Origin: Lachnospiraceae bacterium
Lineage (GTDB): Bacteria; Bacillota; Clostridia; Lachnospirales; Lachnospiraceae
DNA: 42,870 nt
Assembly (NCBI GenBank): GCA_014804675.1
Contig: JAAUZH010000007.1
Span: 113,627 to 156,496, forward strand
Direction of reading: 5' to 3'
Part shown: piece after piece, positions 15,594 to 25,055 of the stretch
Position numbering within the stretch: position 1 is the stretch's first letter
Layout: every line of letters starts with the position of its first letter
Notes under the pieces: generated by a model
Databases searched by the model: none
What the model was told of the DNA's origin: nothing
What the model saw: the letters and a program-made list of their open reading frames with translations, nothing else
Made by a program: the position numbers and the translations under genes

Positions 15594-18500
15594 TTATTTA
15601 AAATACTCCACTCCGGATTCAAAAATCTTCATATCCTGCTCACCATAAATATTCATGGCAACTGCTGTATCTCTTCTTTCCACATGGGCCATTTTTCCAA
15701 GGCATCTTCCATCTGCGGAAGTAATTCCTTCAATAGCCGCATAGGAACCGTTTACATTCCACTCTTCATCCATGGAAACATTTCCATTAAAGTCAGCATA
15801 TTGTGTTGCCACCTGACCGTTTGCAAACAATTTATCAATCCATTCCCTGCTTGCTACAAACCGGCCTTCTCCGTGGGAAGCAGGTGTTACATATGTTTTT
15901 CCAAGCTCTGCGCCTAAAAGCCATGGAGACTTATTGGTTACTACCTTTGTATATACCATTTTGGAAATATGGCGGTTTATAGTATTAAAGGTAAGGGTGG
16001 GGGAATCCTCATTCTGGCCTGTAATCTCGCCATATGGCACCAGTCCCAGCTTAATCAATGCCTGGAAGCCGTTACAGATTCCCAGTGCCAGTCCGTCTCT
16101 TTCCTGTAAAAGCTTCATGACCGCTTCCTTCATTTTTTCATTCTGGAAAGCCGTTGCAAAGAACTTGGCGCTTCCATCCGGCTCATCTCCTGCTGAAAAG
16201 CCGCCCGGGAACATAATAATCTGTGCCTTTGAAATGGCTTTTTCAAATTCTTCCACACTGCTTCTAATATCTTCTGCAGTCAGATTCTTAAATACCTTTG
16301 TGATTACATTGGCACCGGCTCTTTCAAATGCCCTTGTGCTGTCATATTCACAGTTTGTTCCAGGAAATACCGGAATAAATACCGTAGGCTTTACTTTATT
16401 TTTGCAGATATAAACATCCTTTGTGTCATAAAGCTTTGTTTCAATAGGAGTCACATCTTTTACTGCTTTTGTAGGGAACACCTTTTCCAGCTTCCCGCTC
16501 CATGCTAAAAGCGCTTCCTCTGTGGAAATCGTCACATCCTTGTAAGTAAATCCGCTTTCAATGACCTGACCTGCTACTGTATAAGGAATATAAATTTCAG
16601 AAAGTTTTTCTTCCGGTATTTCCACTAATAGATTTCCAAGTTCATTTTGGAAAAATGCTGCCAATGGAAGGCTGGTTTCTGCCGCAAATCCCAGCTTGTT
16701 CCCAAATGCCATCTTACTTACCGCTGCCGCAATGCCTTTGGCATCCAAGGCATAAGCTGACACGATTGTCTTATTTTTAATCAATGTATGAACTGCTTCA
16801 AATATCTCCATTGCCCTGTCATACCTGGGCAAATCATATTCATTTCTGGGTATTTCCAGTTTTACAAGCTTATTACCCACTTGCTTTAATTCAGGAGTGA
16901 TCATGTCCTGATATTTTCCCAAATCCACTGCAAATGACACAAGTGTCGGTGGTACATCTATGTCGTTAAAGGTTCCTGACATACTGTCTTTTCCTCCAAT
17001 ACTTGGAAGACCAAAGCCCATTTGGGCATCATATGCTCCAAGCAATGCTGCAAATGGCTGGCTCCAACGCTCCGGATCTTCTGTCATACGTCTGAAATAC
17101 TCCTGGAAGGTAAAACGAATCTTCTTGTAATCTCCGCCTGCTGCCACAATCTTTGCCATGGACTCTAACACAGCATATACAGCACCATGGTATGGACTCC
17201 AACTGGATAGATATGGGTCAAAGCCGTAGCTCATCATAGTAACCACATCCGTATTCCCCTTTAACACTGGAAGCTTTGCAACCATGGTCTGGGTTTCAGT
17301 TAACTGATACTGACCGCCGTAAGGCATATATACACTTGCCGCTCCGATAGAAGAATCAAACATTTCTACCAGGCCCTTCTGGCTGCACACATTTAAATCA
17401 CTGACCGTTTCCAGCCAGGCTGTTTTCATGTCCCCGGCTTTTACCGCTTCTTCCACTTTGGAAAGGGTGGTCTTGGCAAAATAATTTTCCTCCTTTACAG
17501 GCATGTCCACCTTTACATTAGTTTCCTGATGTGCACCATTGGTATCTAAAAATGCTCTTGCAATGTTTACGATTTCTTTTCCCCGCCATTTTAATATCAA
17601 TCTTGGAACTTCTGTAACCTCTGCCACTTCCACTGCTTCCAGATTTTCCTCAGCCGCATATGCCAAGAACTGCTCCACATCCTTTTTATCCACCACTACA
17701 GCCATTCTTTCCTGTGACTCGGAAATAGCAAGCTCTGTTCCGTCTAATCCTGCATATTTCTTTGGAACTCTATCCAGGTCTACGATAAGCCCGTCTGCCA
17801 GTTCTCCGATAGCAACAGAAACACCGCCGGCACCAAAGTCATTACACTTTTTAATGAGCCTGCTCACTTCTTCCCTGCGGAATAATCTTTGAATCTTACG
17901 TTCCGTAGGCGCATTTCCTTTTTGCACCTCTGCGCCGCATGTTTCAATCGAAGCTTCCGTATGGACTTTTGAAGAACCGGTTGCACCGCCACAGCCGTCA
18001 CGTCCTGTCCTTCCCCCTAACAATATAATGATATCTCCCGGATCGGAAGTTTCCCGAATCACATTCTTTCGGGGAGCTGCACCCATAACGGCACCGATTT
18101 CCATTCTCTTTGCCACATAATTGGGGTGATAAATCTCCTTGACAAATCCCGTGGCAAGTCCGATTTGGTTTCCATAAGAAGAATAACCGTCTGCCGCACC
18201 ACGAACCAGCTTCTTCTGGGACAGCTTTCCTTTTAAGGTTTCCTCCACCGGAACAGTAGGGTCTGCCGCACCGGTTACGCGCATTGCCTGATATACATAT
18301 CCTCTTCCCGAAAGGGGATCGCGGATAGCGCCTCCCAAACAGGTTGCAGCGCCACCAAATGGCTCAATTTCGGTAGGATGGTTATGGGTTTCATTTTTGA
18401 AAAATACAAGCCATTCCTCTTCCTTTCCGTCGATTTCCACCGGAACTACAATAGAACATGCATTGATTTCATCGGATTCCTCTAAATCCTGCAGCTTTCC

Positions 18501-19367
18501 TTCCTTTTTCAGCTTCCGCATTGCCATTAAAGCCAAATCCATCAGGCAGACAAATTTATCATCTCTTCCTTTAAAAATCTCTTCTCTTGTCTCTAAGTAA
18601 TTTTCATAGGTCTTTACGATTGGCGCCTTATAATAGCCATCTTCAAATTCCACATTTTTCAATTCGGTGGAAAAGGTAGTATGACGGCAATGGTCAGACC
18701 AGTAAGTATCCAGCACCCGGATTTCGGTCATGGAAGGATCTCTGTTTTCTTCTCCCTTAAAATAAGTCTGGATATGCAGAAAATCCTGAAAGGTCATGGC
18801 AAGTCCCAGTGAATCATAAAGCCCTTTCAATTCTTCTTTTGACATATCCTTAAATCCGTCAAAAACAAGCACATCTTCCGGCTCTTCAAATTCCGTTATC
18901 AAAGTATCCGGTTTTACCATATCGGTTTCTTTGGAATCTACCGGATTGATGCAATATGCTTTTATTTTTTCAAATTCATCATCACGAATGTTTCCTTCAA
19001 ATACGTAAGTAACAGCAGTTTTGATAACAGGTTCTTCATCTTCCTTTAAAAATTTCACACATTGTACTGCTGAATCCGCCCGTTGGTCAAATTGTCCCGG
19101 CAGATATTCCACGCTGAACACCCTGGCATTGTCTGCCATGTCAAAGGTCTCATAAAATAAAATATCCACAGGCGGCTCGCTGAACACGGTTTTGCAGGCT
19201 TTTTCAAAAATGTCATCGGAAAGATTCTCCACATCATACCGAATCAACACTCTCACTTGGGAAATTCCTGTAATCCCAAGATAACTAACTACTTCTTCTT
19301 TTAACTCTTTTGCTTTGACTGCAAAGTCCTCTTTCTTTTCTACATAAATACGTTTCACATTCGCCAT
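15594..19367 (-). CDS. purL: Phosphoribosylformylglycinamidine synthase, single-chain type
   Basis: The ATG at 19367 is chosen because GGAGGAGTC precedes it and MANVKRIYVEKK is the family start; an upstream in-frame ATG adds only an unconserved stretch. The 1257-residue chain joins the synthetase core (ETHNHPTEIEPFGGAATCLGG; GGRTGRDGCGGATGSS; GIGGKDSMSG-like SIGGKDSMSGT) to a C-terminal class I glutamine amidotransferase (VFPGTNCEYD, GICNGFQ with nucleophile C1098, MAHVERRD). It makes FGAM from FGAR, glutamine and ATP in purine synthesis. The single-chain clostridial form is shorter at the N-terminus than the E. coli form. It stands alone, apart from other pur genes. Confidence 0.96.
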   Translation of the reverse strand: MANVKRIYVEKKEDFAVKAKELKEEVVSYLGITGISQVRVLIRYDVENLSDDIFEKACKTVFSEPPVDILFYETFDMADNARVFSVEYLPGQFDQRADSAVQCVKFLKEDEEPVIKTAVTYVFEGNIRDDEFEKIKAYCINPVDSKETDMVKPDTLITEFEEPEDVLVFDGFKDMSKEELKGLYDSLGLAMTFQDFLHIQTYFKGEENRDPSMTEIRVLDTYWSDHCRHTTFSTELKNVEFEDGYYKAPIVKTYENYLETREEIFKGRDDKFVCLMDLALMAMRKLKKEGKLQDLEESDEINACSIVVPVEIDGKEEEWLVFFKNETHNHPTEIEPFGGAATCLGGAIRDPLSGRGYVYQAMRVTGAADPTVPVEETLKGKLSQKKLVRGAADGYSSYGNQIGLATGFVKEIYHPNYVAKRMEIGAVMGAAPRKNVIRETSDPGDIIILLGGRTGRDGCGGATGSSKVHTEASIETCGAEVQKGNAPTERKIQRLFRREEVSRLIKKCNDFGAGGVSVAIGELADGLIVDLDRVPKKYAGLDGTELAISESQERMAVVVDKKDVEQFLAYAAEENLEAVEVAEVTEVPRLILKWRGKEIVNIARAFLDTNGAHQETNVKVDMPVKEENYFAKTTLSKVEEAVKAGDMKTAWLETVSDLNVCSQKGLVEMFDSSIGAASVYMPYGGQYQLTETQTMVAKLPVLKGNTDVVTMMSYGFDPYLSSWSPYHGAVYAVLESMAKIVAAGGDYKKIRFTFQEYFRRMTEDPERWSQPFAALLGAYDAQMGFGLPSIGGKDSMSGTFNDIDVPPTLVSFAVDLGKYQDMITPELKQVGNKLVKLEIPRNEYDLPRYDRAMEIFEAVHTLIKNKTIVSAYALDAKGIAAAVSKMAFGNKLGFAAETSLPLAAFFQNELGNLLVEIPEEKLSEIYIPYTVAGQVIESGFTYKDVTISTEEALLAWSGKLEKVFPTKAVKDVTPIETKLYDTKDVYICKNKVKPTVFIPVFPGTNCEYDSTRAFERAGANVITKVFKNLTAEDIRSSVEEFEKAISKAQIIMFPGGFSAGDEPDGSAKFFATAFQNEKMKEAVMKLLQERDGLALGICNGFQALIKLGLVPYGEITGQNEDSPTLTFNTINRHISKMVYTKVVTNKSPWLLGAELGKTYVTPASHGEGRFVASREWIDKLFANGQVATQYADFNGNVSMDEEWNVNGSYAAIEGITSADGRCLGKMAHVERRDTAVAMNIYGEQDMKIFESGVEYFK

Positions 19368-19439
19368 GATGACTCCTCCGTTGTCTGTTGTTTTCCATTG
19401 CTGGGTATGCTTTTTCTCTTTTCCTTTTCTTAAGAGCAA

Positions 19440-19971
19440 TGTCTTTTTATAGTATACAAATATTTTTGCGGTTTTTCAACTGGAAAGAAGGGGATGTTTG
19501 ACATCCACAGGAGAATCTGTTACAGAAAAAGCACAAAAAAAACATTGCCAACAGACAGTCAGCCTTCAGATTAAGTTAACAAAAGAGCACCAGCTTCCCA
19601 GGCGGTTACCTTTTTATGGCAATACCCATATAGGTATATTAACGGAAAGCACTGGTTGGCACAAGACCGCCGGCATGTTCCTCATTGACATTAAGTGTGA
19701 TTTTATCGTAAGATAATCCATATAGATATTTGTTTGCTCTCGCAATATACTGCTAACACATTGTTTGGGAAAATGACTGCTACACTCTTGCCAACATATT
19801 CTGCCAGAACAGAATATTTATTATCGGCATATCTGATGAGGCAGTCTTTTTCAACTCTTCCGGGATTTATCTAATCTATAATATATTCTCTTGCTTCCGG
19901 GATGGGAAGAGGATATCCACAGGTCCAAAAATGCGTGAGATAATTAAGAGATAGCAGAAAAACGATATGGG
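19440..19971. other. Intergenic region with no supported gene
   Basis: A 530-base gap. A 72-codon frame (19498-19716) has no ribosome-binding site or known similarity. The region ends at a strong rightward terminator (19972-20005), so an unannotated rightward transcript is possible. Confidence 0.35.
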
Positions 19972-20005
19972 AAATCTGGAGAGATGCGTGTCTCTCCAGA
20001 TTTTT
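19972..20005 (+). terminator. Strong hairpin with T-run upstream of the sigma gene
   Basis: AAATCTGGAGAGA pairs with TCTCTCCAGATTTTT around a short loop. It has the form of a rightward intrinsic terminator and lies 82 bases before the sigma gene ATG, with no coding region before it on that strand. Confidence 0.75.
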
Positions 20006-20086
20006 CACTACAATAAGCTGATTGGCAAAGCGTAACAGTGTTTGCTGTATAGGAAACTTTTCTTAAAAAATGGAGGATTTTTAGAG

Positions 20087-21685
20087 ATGAACACAAATGA
20101 ACAACATACCCCACATCCACAGGTTGCTGAAAAAGCGGTAGAAGTGGCAAAGCATGTACGTCAGATTCAGTCTGGAAACAAATCGGCATTCCATGCATTG
20201 TATGATGCCACAGAGCAGTACATATATTTCTGTATTTCCAGCCAGGGAGTGCCTGAAGGTGATGTAGCAGACGTGATGCAGGAGGTGTATCTGGCAGTCT
20301 ACAAGGATTTGCATACAATAAAAGAACCCCAGGCCGCAATGGGCTGGATGAAGAGTATTGCGTTCCACAAATCCATGGATTATTTCCGCCGTATGGGAAA
20401 AGATGTGTTGACAGCAACTGGCACGGAAGAATTCCTGAACGTGCAGGAGGACGAAACGCTTCGCCTGCCGGAGGATGTGATGGAGAAGGAGGAAAGCGGG
20501 CAGCTGATCCGGGATTTGATACGTGAGCTGCCGGAGGAGTACAGGCGAGTATTGATTCTGCATTATTTTTTAGAGTGCAGTGTGGCAGAGATTGCAGAAG
20601 AAACCGGCGTACCGGAGGGTACGGTAAAAACAAGGCTGTACCGTGCCAGAAAAGAGCTTGGCATGTCCATAGAAGCCCTGGAGAAACAACAGGGAATCCG
20701 CCTGCATTCTGTACTGCTGGTGCCAGCCCTTGGGCTATTGTTTCACCAGGAGGCTCAGGCGGCACAGATTCCTGCCAAGGTCCATGGCACCGTGACAGGG
20801 GCATTGGCACATGCCGCCGGTACGCCAGCTGGGAATGGTGCGGTAACGGCAGCCGGGCTTGCGGCAAAAAAATGGATTATAGCAACGGTGGCAACGTTAT
20901 GCGTCGGAGGCGGCGGGGCACTGTTGCTATGGCAGGGAGTCGTTGAGACGAATCCTGCCAATGTGCCCGGAAGCGAAACGGCTTCAAACGATACAGCAGT
21001 GCAAAATACGGTGTCAGCGCCTACAACAGAATCAACCGTGTCCCAGCCATCATCTATACCCCCGGAACCCACTGTGGAACCAGTTGACAAGATGGAGCTT
21101 TTTGCCGCATATAAAAAACTGTATGAGATTGTACAGGCAGACCGTACATGGCCGGATGGAGTGCCTTTAGCAATCAGCGGAGATTTTGGGGAAGCGTTGC
21201 AGTATGCCCTGCAGGATTTAGACGGGGACGGGAATGAAGAACTGGTGATTTCCACAGTTACCGCAGATTATATGGCAGCATATACAGAAAAGATGTACAA
21301 ATACGATCCAGCATCGAAAGAGTGCATACAAGTGGCATCCATGTATCCTTCGCCCATATACTATGACAATGGTATGATCTATGGAGCATCCGAAGAGGGT
21401 ACTCGGTTTAGCAATAGCATGCAGGCTTTTAACAAAGAAAGCGGTGTGTATGAGGAAATTGCCAGCACAACATTAATATTCCGCGGGGATCTGGAAGTTA
21501 TTGGGCTGACATTTCCGGAAGAGGTGGATAAAGACGGGGATGACTCCATCTGGAAAATCCAGGTGGGAAACGAAGAGACCTACATGGATACGAAAGAGGG
21601 AGAGGCATGGATTCAGGAGAAAATTGGCATGGGAAAACAAATAGAAGTCAAGTGGATTCCTTTTTCCGAAGGGTGGAAATATTGA
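20087..21685 (+). CDS. ECF-type sigma factor fused to membrane anchor and extracytoplasmic domain
   Basis: ATG 20087 follows GGAGG. Residues about 20-190 are an ECF sigma factor: sigma-2 (FHALYDATEQYIYFCIS, DVADVMQEVYLAVYK, GWMKSIAFHKSMDYFRR) and sigma-4 (IRELPEEYRRVLILHYF, VAEIAEETGVPEGTVKTRL). A linker leads to one membrane segment at about 261-283 (KWIIATVATLCVGGGGALLLW), then a Ser/Thr/Pro-rich stretch and a C-terminal domain (about 340-532) with a calcium-loop-like DLDGDGNEELVIS. The length of 532 residues is about three times that of a plain ECF factor. Membrane tethering with an outer sensor domain, replacing a separate anti-sigma factor, is inferred. No anti-sigma gene adjoins it. How the sigma part is freed is unknown. 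Confidence 0.82.
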   Translation: MNTNEQHTPHPQVAEKAVEVAKHVRQIQSGNKSAFHALYDATEQYIYFCISSQGVPEGDVADVMQEVYLAVYKDLHTIKEPQAAMGWMKSIAFHKSMDYFRRMGKDVLTATGTEEFLNVQEDETLRLPEDVMEKEESGQLIRDLIRELPEEYRRVLILHYFLECSVAEIAEETGVPEGTVKTRLYRARKELGMSIEALEKQQGIRLHSVLLVPALGLLFHQEAQAAQIPAKVHGTVTGALAHAAGTPAGNGAVTAAGLAAKKWIIATVATLCVGGGGALLLWQGVVETNPANVPGSETASNDTAVQNTVSAPTTESTVSQPSSIPPEPTVEPVDKMELFAAYKKLYEIVQADRTWPDGVPLAISGDFGEALQYALQDLDGDGNEELVISTVTADYMAAYTEKMYKYDPASKECIQVASMYPSPIYYDNGMIYGASEEGTRFSNSMQAFNKESGVYEEIASTTLIFRGDLEVIGLTFPEEVDKDGDDSIWKIQVGNEETYMDTKEGEAWIQEKIGMGKQIEVKWIPFSEGWKY

Positions 21686-21809
21686 TTCAATTCGATTTCT
21701 AAAAAATAATTTTGTTTTTTGAAACCGGATAAGCATTTCCTGCGACTTATTATATATAAGTAGTACTAAGGCGGTTAAAATCCACATTTTCCCACCTTAG
21801 TCATACATC

Positions 21810-21831
21810 GGATGCCAATGTGATGGCATCC
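21810..21831. repeat. Hairpin upstream of small membrane protein
   Basis: GGATGCCA and TGGCATCC frame a six-base loop. No T-run follows on the plus strand. It could be a leader structure of the next gene, whose ATG is at 21863. Confidence 0.5.
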
Positions 21832-21862
21832 ATCACGCTTAAACACGGAAAGGAGATTACAT

Positions 21863-22183
21863 ATGAAAAGATTATTGAAGACAGTTGGACTTGCATTTGC
21901 CGGAGCGTTGCTCGGCTATATTATTGGCTCGGTATTTGACCCGAAATCCGTTACATGGTACACCTGGTTTTTTGCGGGAGTTCCCTTTGGCTGGAGTTTC
22001 CTTGGCAGATATTTCGGACATCTGGTGTCCACCCATCTGCCAACCACCCTTTTCTTATTGGTCATACGGGTGGCACTGGCAGGACTGCTGGGAGCTGATT
22101 CCAGTGGAAATTATCCGCTCGCTGGTGGAGTTTTTTTCTGGAAGAGGGGAGTAATTTTATTTTTCCCTTTACATACAGGCTGA
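21863..22183 (+). CDS. Small membrane protein, probably frameshifted near its end
   Basis: ATG 21863 follows GGAAAGGAG. Residues 1-75 are a clean membrane protein: LLKTVGLAFAGALLGYIIGS, then TWFFAGVPFGWSFLGRYFG and TLFLLVIRVALAGLLG. After about residue 76 the frame becomes unlike a protein of this kind, while the +1 frame reads LIPVEIIRSLVEFFSGRGE and stops at 22154, a far more natural cytoplasmic end after a last helix. I infer a one-base change near 22090-22100. The intact product would be about 97 residues. Function unknown; it follows the sigma gene on the same strand but with 177 bases between. Confidence 0.55.
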   Translation: MKRLLKTVGLAFAGALLGYIIGSVFDPKSVTWYTWFFAGVPFGWSFLGRYFGHLVSTHLPTTLFLLVIRVALAGLLGADSSGNYPLAGGVFFWKRGVILFFPLHTG

Positions 22184-23244
22184 AAAAATAGGACTAAATC
22201 AGTGCAAAGCCTTTGTTTTACTGGACTTCTCTTATTTAGCCCTATTATAAGTTTCCAGAAAGATTTTTTCATGGCGCATTCCACTGCCCTTTCATTCACA
22301 TAGGCATTTCCACACTGTTATTTCATTTCACATATATTTCATTTCACATATATTTGATTACTCATTTTACCATCTCATTATTGTCATCCACTATATACCT
22401 TTCGATACCTCCTAATGGGTATTGAAAGGCTATCTGTTGCGCTGGAATTCTTGCAAGTTTCACATTGCATGTTATTATATCAAGTGTTATTTGCTTATTT
22501 TGTGGTTGTCATAATATTCTCCACTATATCTTGTAGTGTTTGCAACTTTATTGATATTTTAGGGATTTTCTTATAGTTTACACATAATCTGGTAGATTTA
22601 GGACTTTTATGTATACTATATATTGTGCTTTTATGTGTTATTGAATCTATATATTGTTTTTTATAGTTTTTGACTGATTTGGTCATACAAATTTTATTTT
22701 TCCTGTTATTGTATGTTATTTTAATGGATGAGTATAAGAAAAATTGATTTTTTGCTGTTATTTTATTTTATATTATTATTTCCTGTAGTTTTTTTTATTT
22801 CATATGAATTTTTATATACAATTCGCTAAATACAATTGTATTTTTTTGATAAAATTATTCTCTTTTTGTGCCTTTTACTTTTACATAATCTAGTATTCTT
22901 TTGACTACAAAGCACTATATCTTGTATTTAACTTGCTATTTTATTATTTTATATTATATGCTATTTTATTTTATGTATACCATTGTTATGTTAACACATT
23001 ACTTTATTTTGTGGTAATATTTACTATTGTAACTTTATTAGTATCTGTAGTTTTTATATCATTTTTTTTGCAAAAATCAGAAGTAGTACAATTCAAAAAA
23101 ACATAGAAAATCAAGAAAAGAAAAAGTGGGAAAAAGCAAGGGAAGCGGCAGAATGATGATAAGAATTCGGAAAGCTATGGGCCAGATATAAAAAATAGAA
23201 AAAAAGAGGAGAAAGTCACATTCATCATCCACTTTTATTGTTTC
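22184..23244. other. Very AT-rich region without supported gene
   Basis: About 1 kb. It holds a tandem repeat of TATTTCATTTCACATA (about 22319-22352), a hairpin at 22398-22429 (CCTTTCGATACC with GGTATTGAAAGG) and, from about 22490 to 23090, T-rich DNA in which short strings recur: CACTATATCTTGTA (near 22524 and 22912) and ACATAATCTxGTA (near 22583 and 22885). A 63-codon minus-strand frame at 22495-22686 is of low complexity with no ribosome-binding site that I trust. The stretch reads like decayed DNA. Confidence 0.45.
22398..22429. repeat. Hairpin CCTTTCGATACC/GGTATTGAAAGG
   Basis: Twelve-base arms with one G-T pair and an eight-base loop. No T-run follows. It marks the left side of the AT-rich region. 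Confidence 0.5.
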
Positions 23245-25047
23245 CTACTTCCACGGCACCCACAAGGAAATCATCCTGCTGCTTTGTTCTTCTCCATTAC
23301 TCTCTTCCTCTGCGAGCTGAACAAGATTTTGAATTTGATACATGGGAATTTCTATGACGCTTCCGTCAGAAAAGGTGTATGAAACCAGAGCCTCTTTCTC
23401 CTTTTTTTCTTTTACCTCCACATTTCCACCTGAAAGATAAAGCATTGCAACGGCACTGGTATCCGGCTCCAGATACGGGCTATACATTTCCTGCTGATTT
23501 CCCAATGCCAACTGATATGCAACTCCCTCGGTAAAGAACTGCTGTTCTTCTCCATAATAAAGATAGCTTTCTCCCACTGAATATGCCTGTTCAAATTCCT
23601 CCTTTGTTTTTATTTCATCATACATATTCAGCTCCTGATGATTTACAAGATAGCTGCCATCTTCCTGCCTTACCAGTTCAACTGCTTCTTTCCACACATT
23701 GACAGAGGGCTTAGAGGTTACAGCATAATAGTAAATATCTGCCATATCATCTTTTATGACAATCCCGTAGTCCTCACTCCAGGGCCATGGACTGGACCAT
23801 CCAAAAGAATACTCTTTTCCGTTATTTACACTTTCCACCAGTTCCCATTGTAAAAATGCTTCCTTATCCCAGGAAAGATTGTATAACTCATTTCCATTCC
23901 GCAGGGAAAAGGCTTCCGCCCACTTTTTTGCCACTGCTTCCTTTTGCTGGTGTTCTTCCTCTCCAGCTTCCATTGTATCTTTCTTATCTTCCTCTGCTAT
24001 TGCCTCCACCGTTTCCTTTTTGTCCCTTTGATTGGTCAAAAGCCCTGCTGCCACTGCCACACACAGTATCATTCCAAATAATGTAATTCCTGTCTTTGCC
24101 TTTTTATAAGAAAGCACATTCAGAATCCGGTTCCTTATATCCTGTTCCCCAAATGCAATGGGAATCTTTCCAAGACTCTTGTCACAAACTGCCAGAGATA
24201 ACAGAGAATTGGAATATGCCTTTTTGATTTCTGGACCCATTTCCTTTAACACTCTTTCATCACAGGACATTTCCATATCTCTTCCCATTAGCAGATAAGA
24301 CAGCCATACAAAAGGATTGAACCAGTGGATGCAGACAATAAGAAATGCCATAATTCTTATTCTATAATCCCATCGCCTCACATGAATCTGTTCATGGCGG
24401 ATTACATATTCCAGCTCTTCCTGCTTCATTCCCTTGGGCAGATAAATTTCAGGTTTCATAAATCCAAAGACAAAAGCGGTTTTTATCTGCTCCGATACAT
24501 AAATGGAAGCACATTCCCCCTTTCTCCTTTCATGCAGGGCTTCTGAAAGCTTCTTAGCTTCTGCCAGCTTTCTTTTTATCCCAATAAGCGACCATCCAAA
24601 ATAGCCGATCAGAGGCAGCATTCCCAATATCCAGATTCCTGCACCTATCCTTCCAAGCGCTTCCCATTTTCCAAGGCTCAGATTTGTATTTGTATCACTG
24701 CCCTTTTTTGCATAGTCCTTTCCTTTTAAGACTTGCTCTTCATAGGGTAAGGCATTTTCTTTCTCTGGTCCCTGTCCCCCGAAATCCGCTTGTCCTTCCC
24801 GATTCCCTAAGCCTGCCTGCTGCTCCGTGTAAAATGTCCTTTCCATTCCCGTAACTGCACTTGGCACCAGGCTGACCGGACTTTCCAACACAACCGGACA
24901 GATAAGCCGTATGAATACAATCATCCACAAAAGATAGGAATATATTTTAGGAGCCTTCTTTAGAAACAGGCGAACGAAAAGCACAAACCCGATACAATAA
25001 AGGGAAACAATGCTCATCTTTATTACAATAAAAAATAATCGCTCCAT
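23245..25047 (-). CDS. BlaR1-type M56 membrane metallopeptidase sensor
   Basis: The 600-residue protein has four likely membrane segments (about 4-28, 36-53, 134-155, 231-254). The cytoplasmic M56 peptidase site is HEQIH (H218, H222) with the third ligand E259 in MEMSCDERVL. In BlaR1/MecR1, binding of a signal outside triggers this peptidase, which leads to removal of the BlaI repressor. A fifth hydrophobic stretch at about 316-332 starts the outer part; the outer domain is not a penicillin-binding domain (no SxxK in a PBP context) but an acidic module of about 260 residues with a YYYAVTSKPSVNVWKEAVEL core. The signal is therefore probably not a beta-lactam. It lies eight bases after the BlaI gene. 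Confidence 0.85.
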   Translation of the reverse strand: MERLFFIVIKMSIVSLYCIGFVLFVRLFLKKAPKIYSYLLWMIVFIRLICPVVLESPVSLVPSAVTGMERTFYTEQQAGLGNREGQADFGGQGPEKENALPYEEQVLKGKDYAKKGSDTNTNLSLGKWEALGRIGAGIWILGMLPLIGYFGWSLIGIKRKLAEAKKLSEALHERRKGECASIYVSEQIKTAFVFGFMKPEIYLPKGMKQEELEYVIRHEQIHVRRWDYRIRIMAFLIVCIHWFNPFVWLSYLLMGRDMEMSCDERVLKEMGPEIKKAYSNSLLSLAVCDKSLGKIPIAFGEQDIRNRILNVLSYKKAKTGITLFGMILCVAVAAGLLTNQRDKKETVEAIAEEDKKDTMEAGEEEHQQKEAVAKKWAEAFSLRNGNELYNLSWDKEAFLQWELVESVNNGKEYSFGWSSPWPWSEDYGIVIKDDMADIYYYAVTSKPSVNVWKEAVELVRQEDGSYLVNHQELNMYDEIKTKEEFEQAYSVGESYLYYGEEQQFFTEGVAYQLALGNQQEMYSPYLEPDTSAVAMLYLSGGNVEVKEKKEKEALVSYTFSDGSVIEIPMYQIQNLVQLAEEESNGEEQSSRMISLWVPWK

Positions 25048-25055
25048 ATGCTCCC

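Noticed and set aside
15934..16413. Plus-strand open frame of 159 codons
   Set aside because: Antisense to the amidotransferase part of purL.
19944..20867. Minus-strand open frame of 307 codons
   Set aside because: Antisense to the sigma factor gene; His/Pro/Leu-rich composition typical of a shadow frame.
20755..21255. Minus-strand open frame of 166 codons
   Set aside because: Antisense to the membrane and linker part of the sigma fusion.
22495..22686. Minus-strand 63-codon frame in the AT-rich region
   Set aside because: Low complexity and no trusted ribosome-binding site or similarity.
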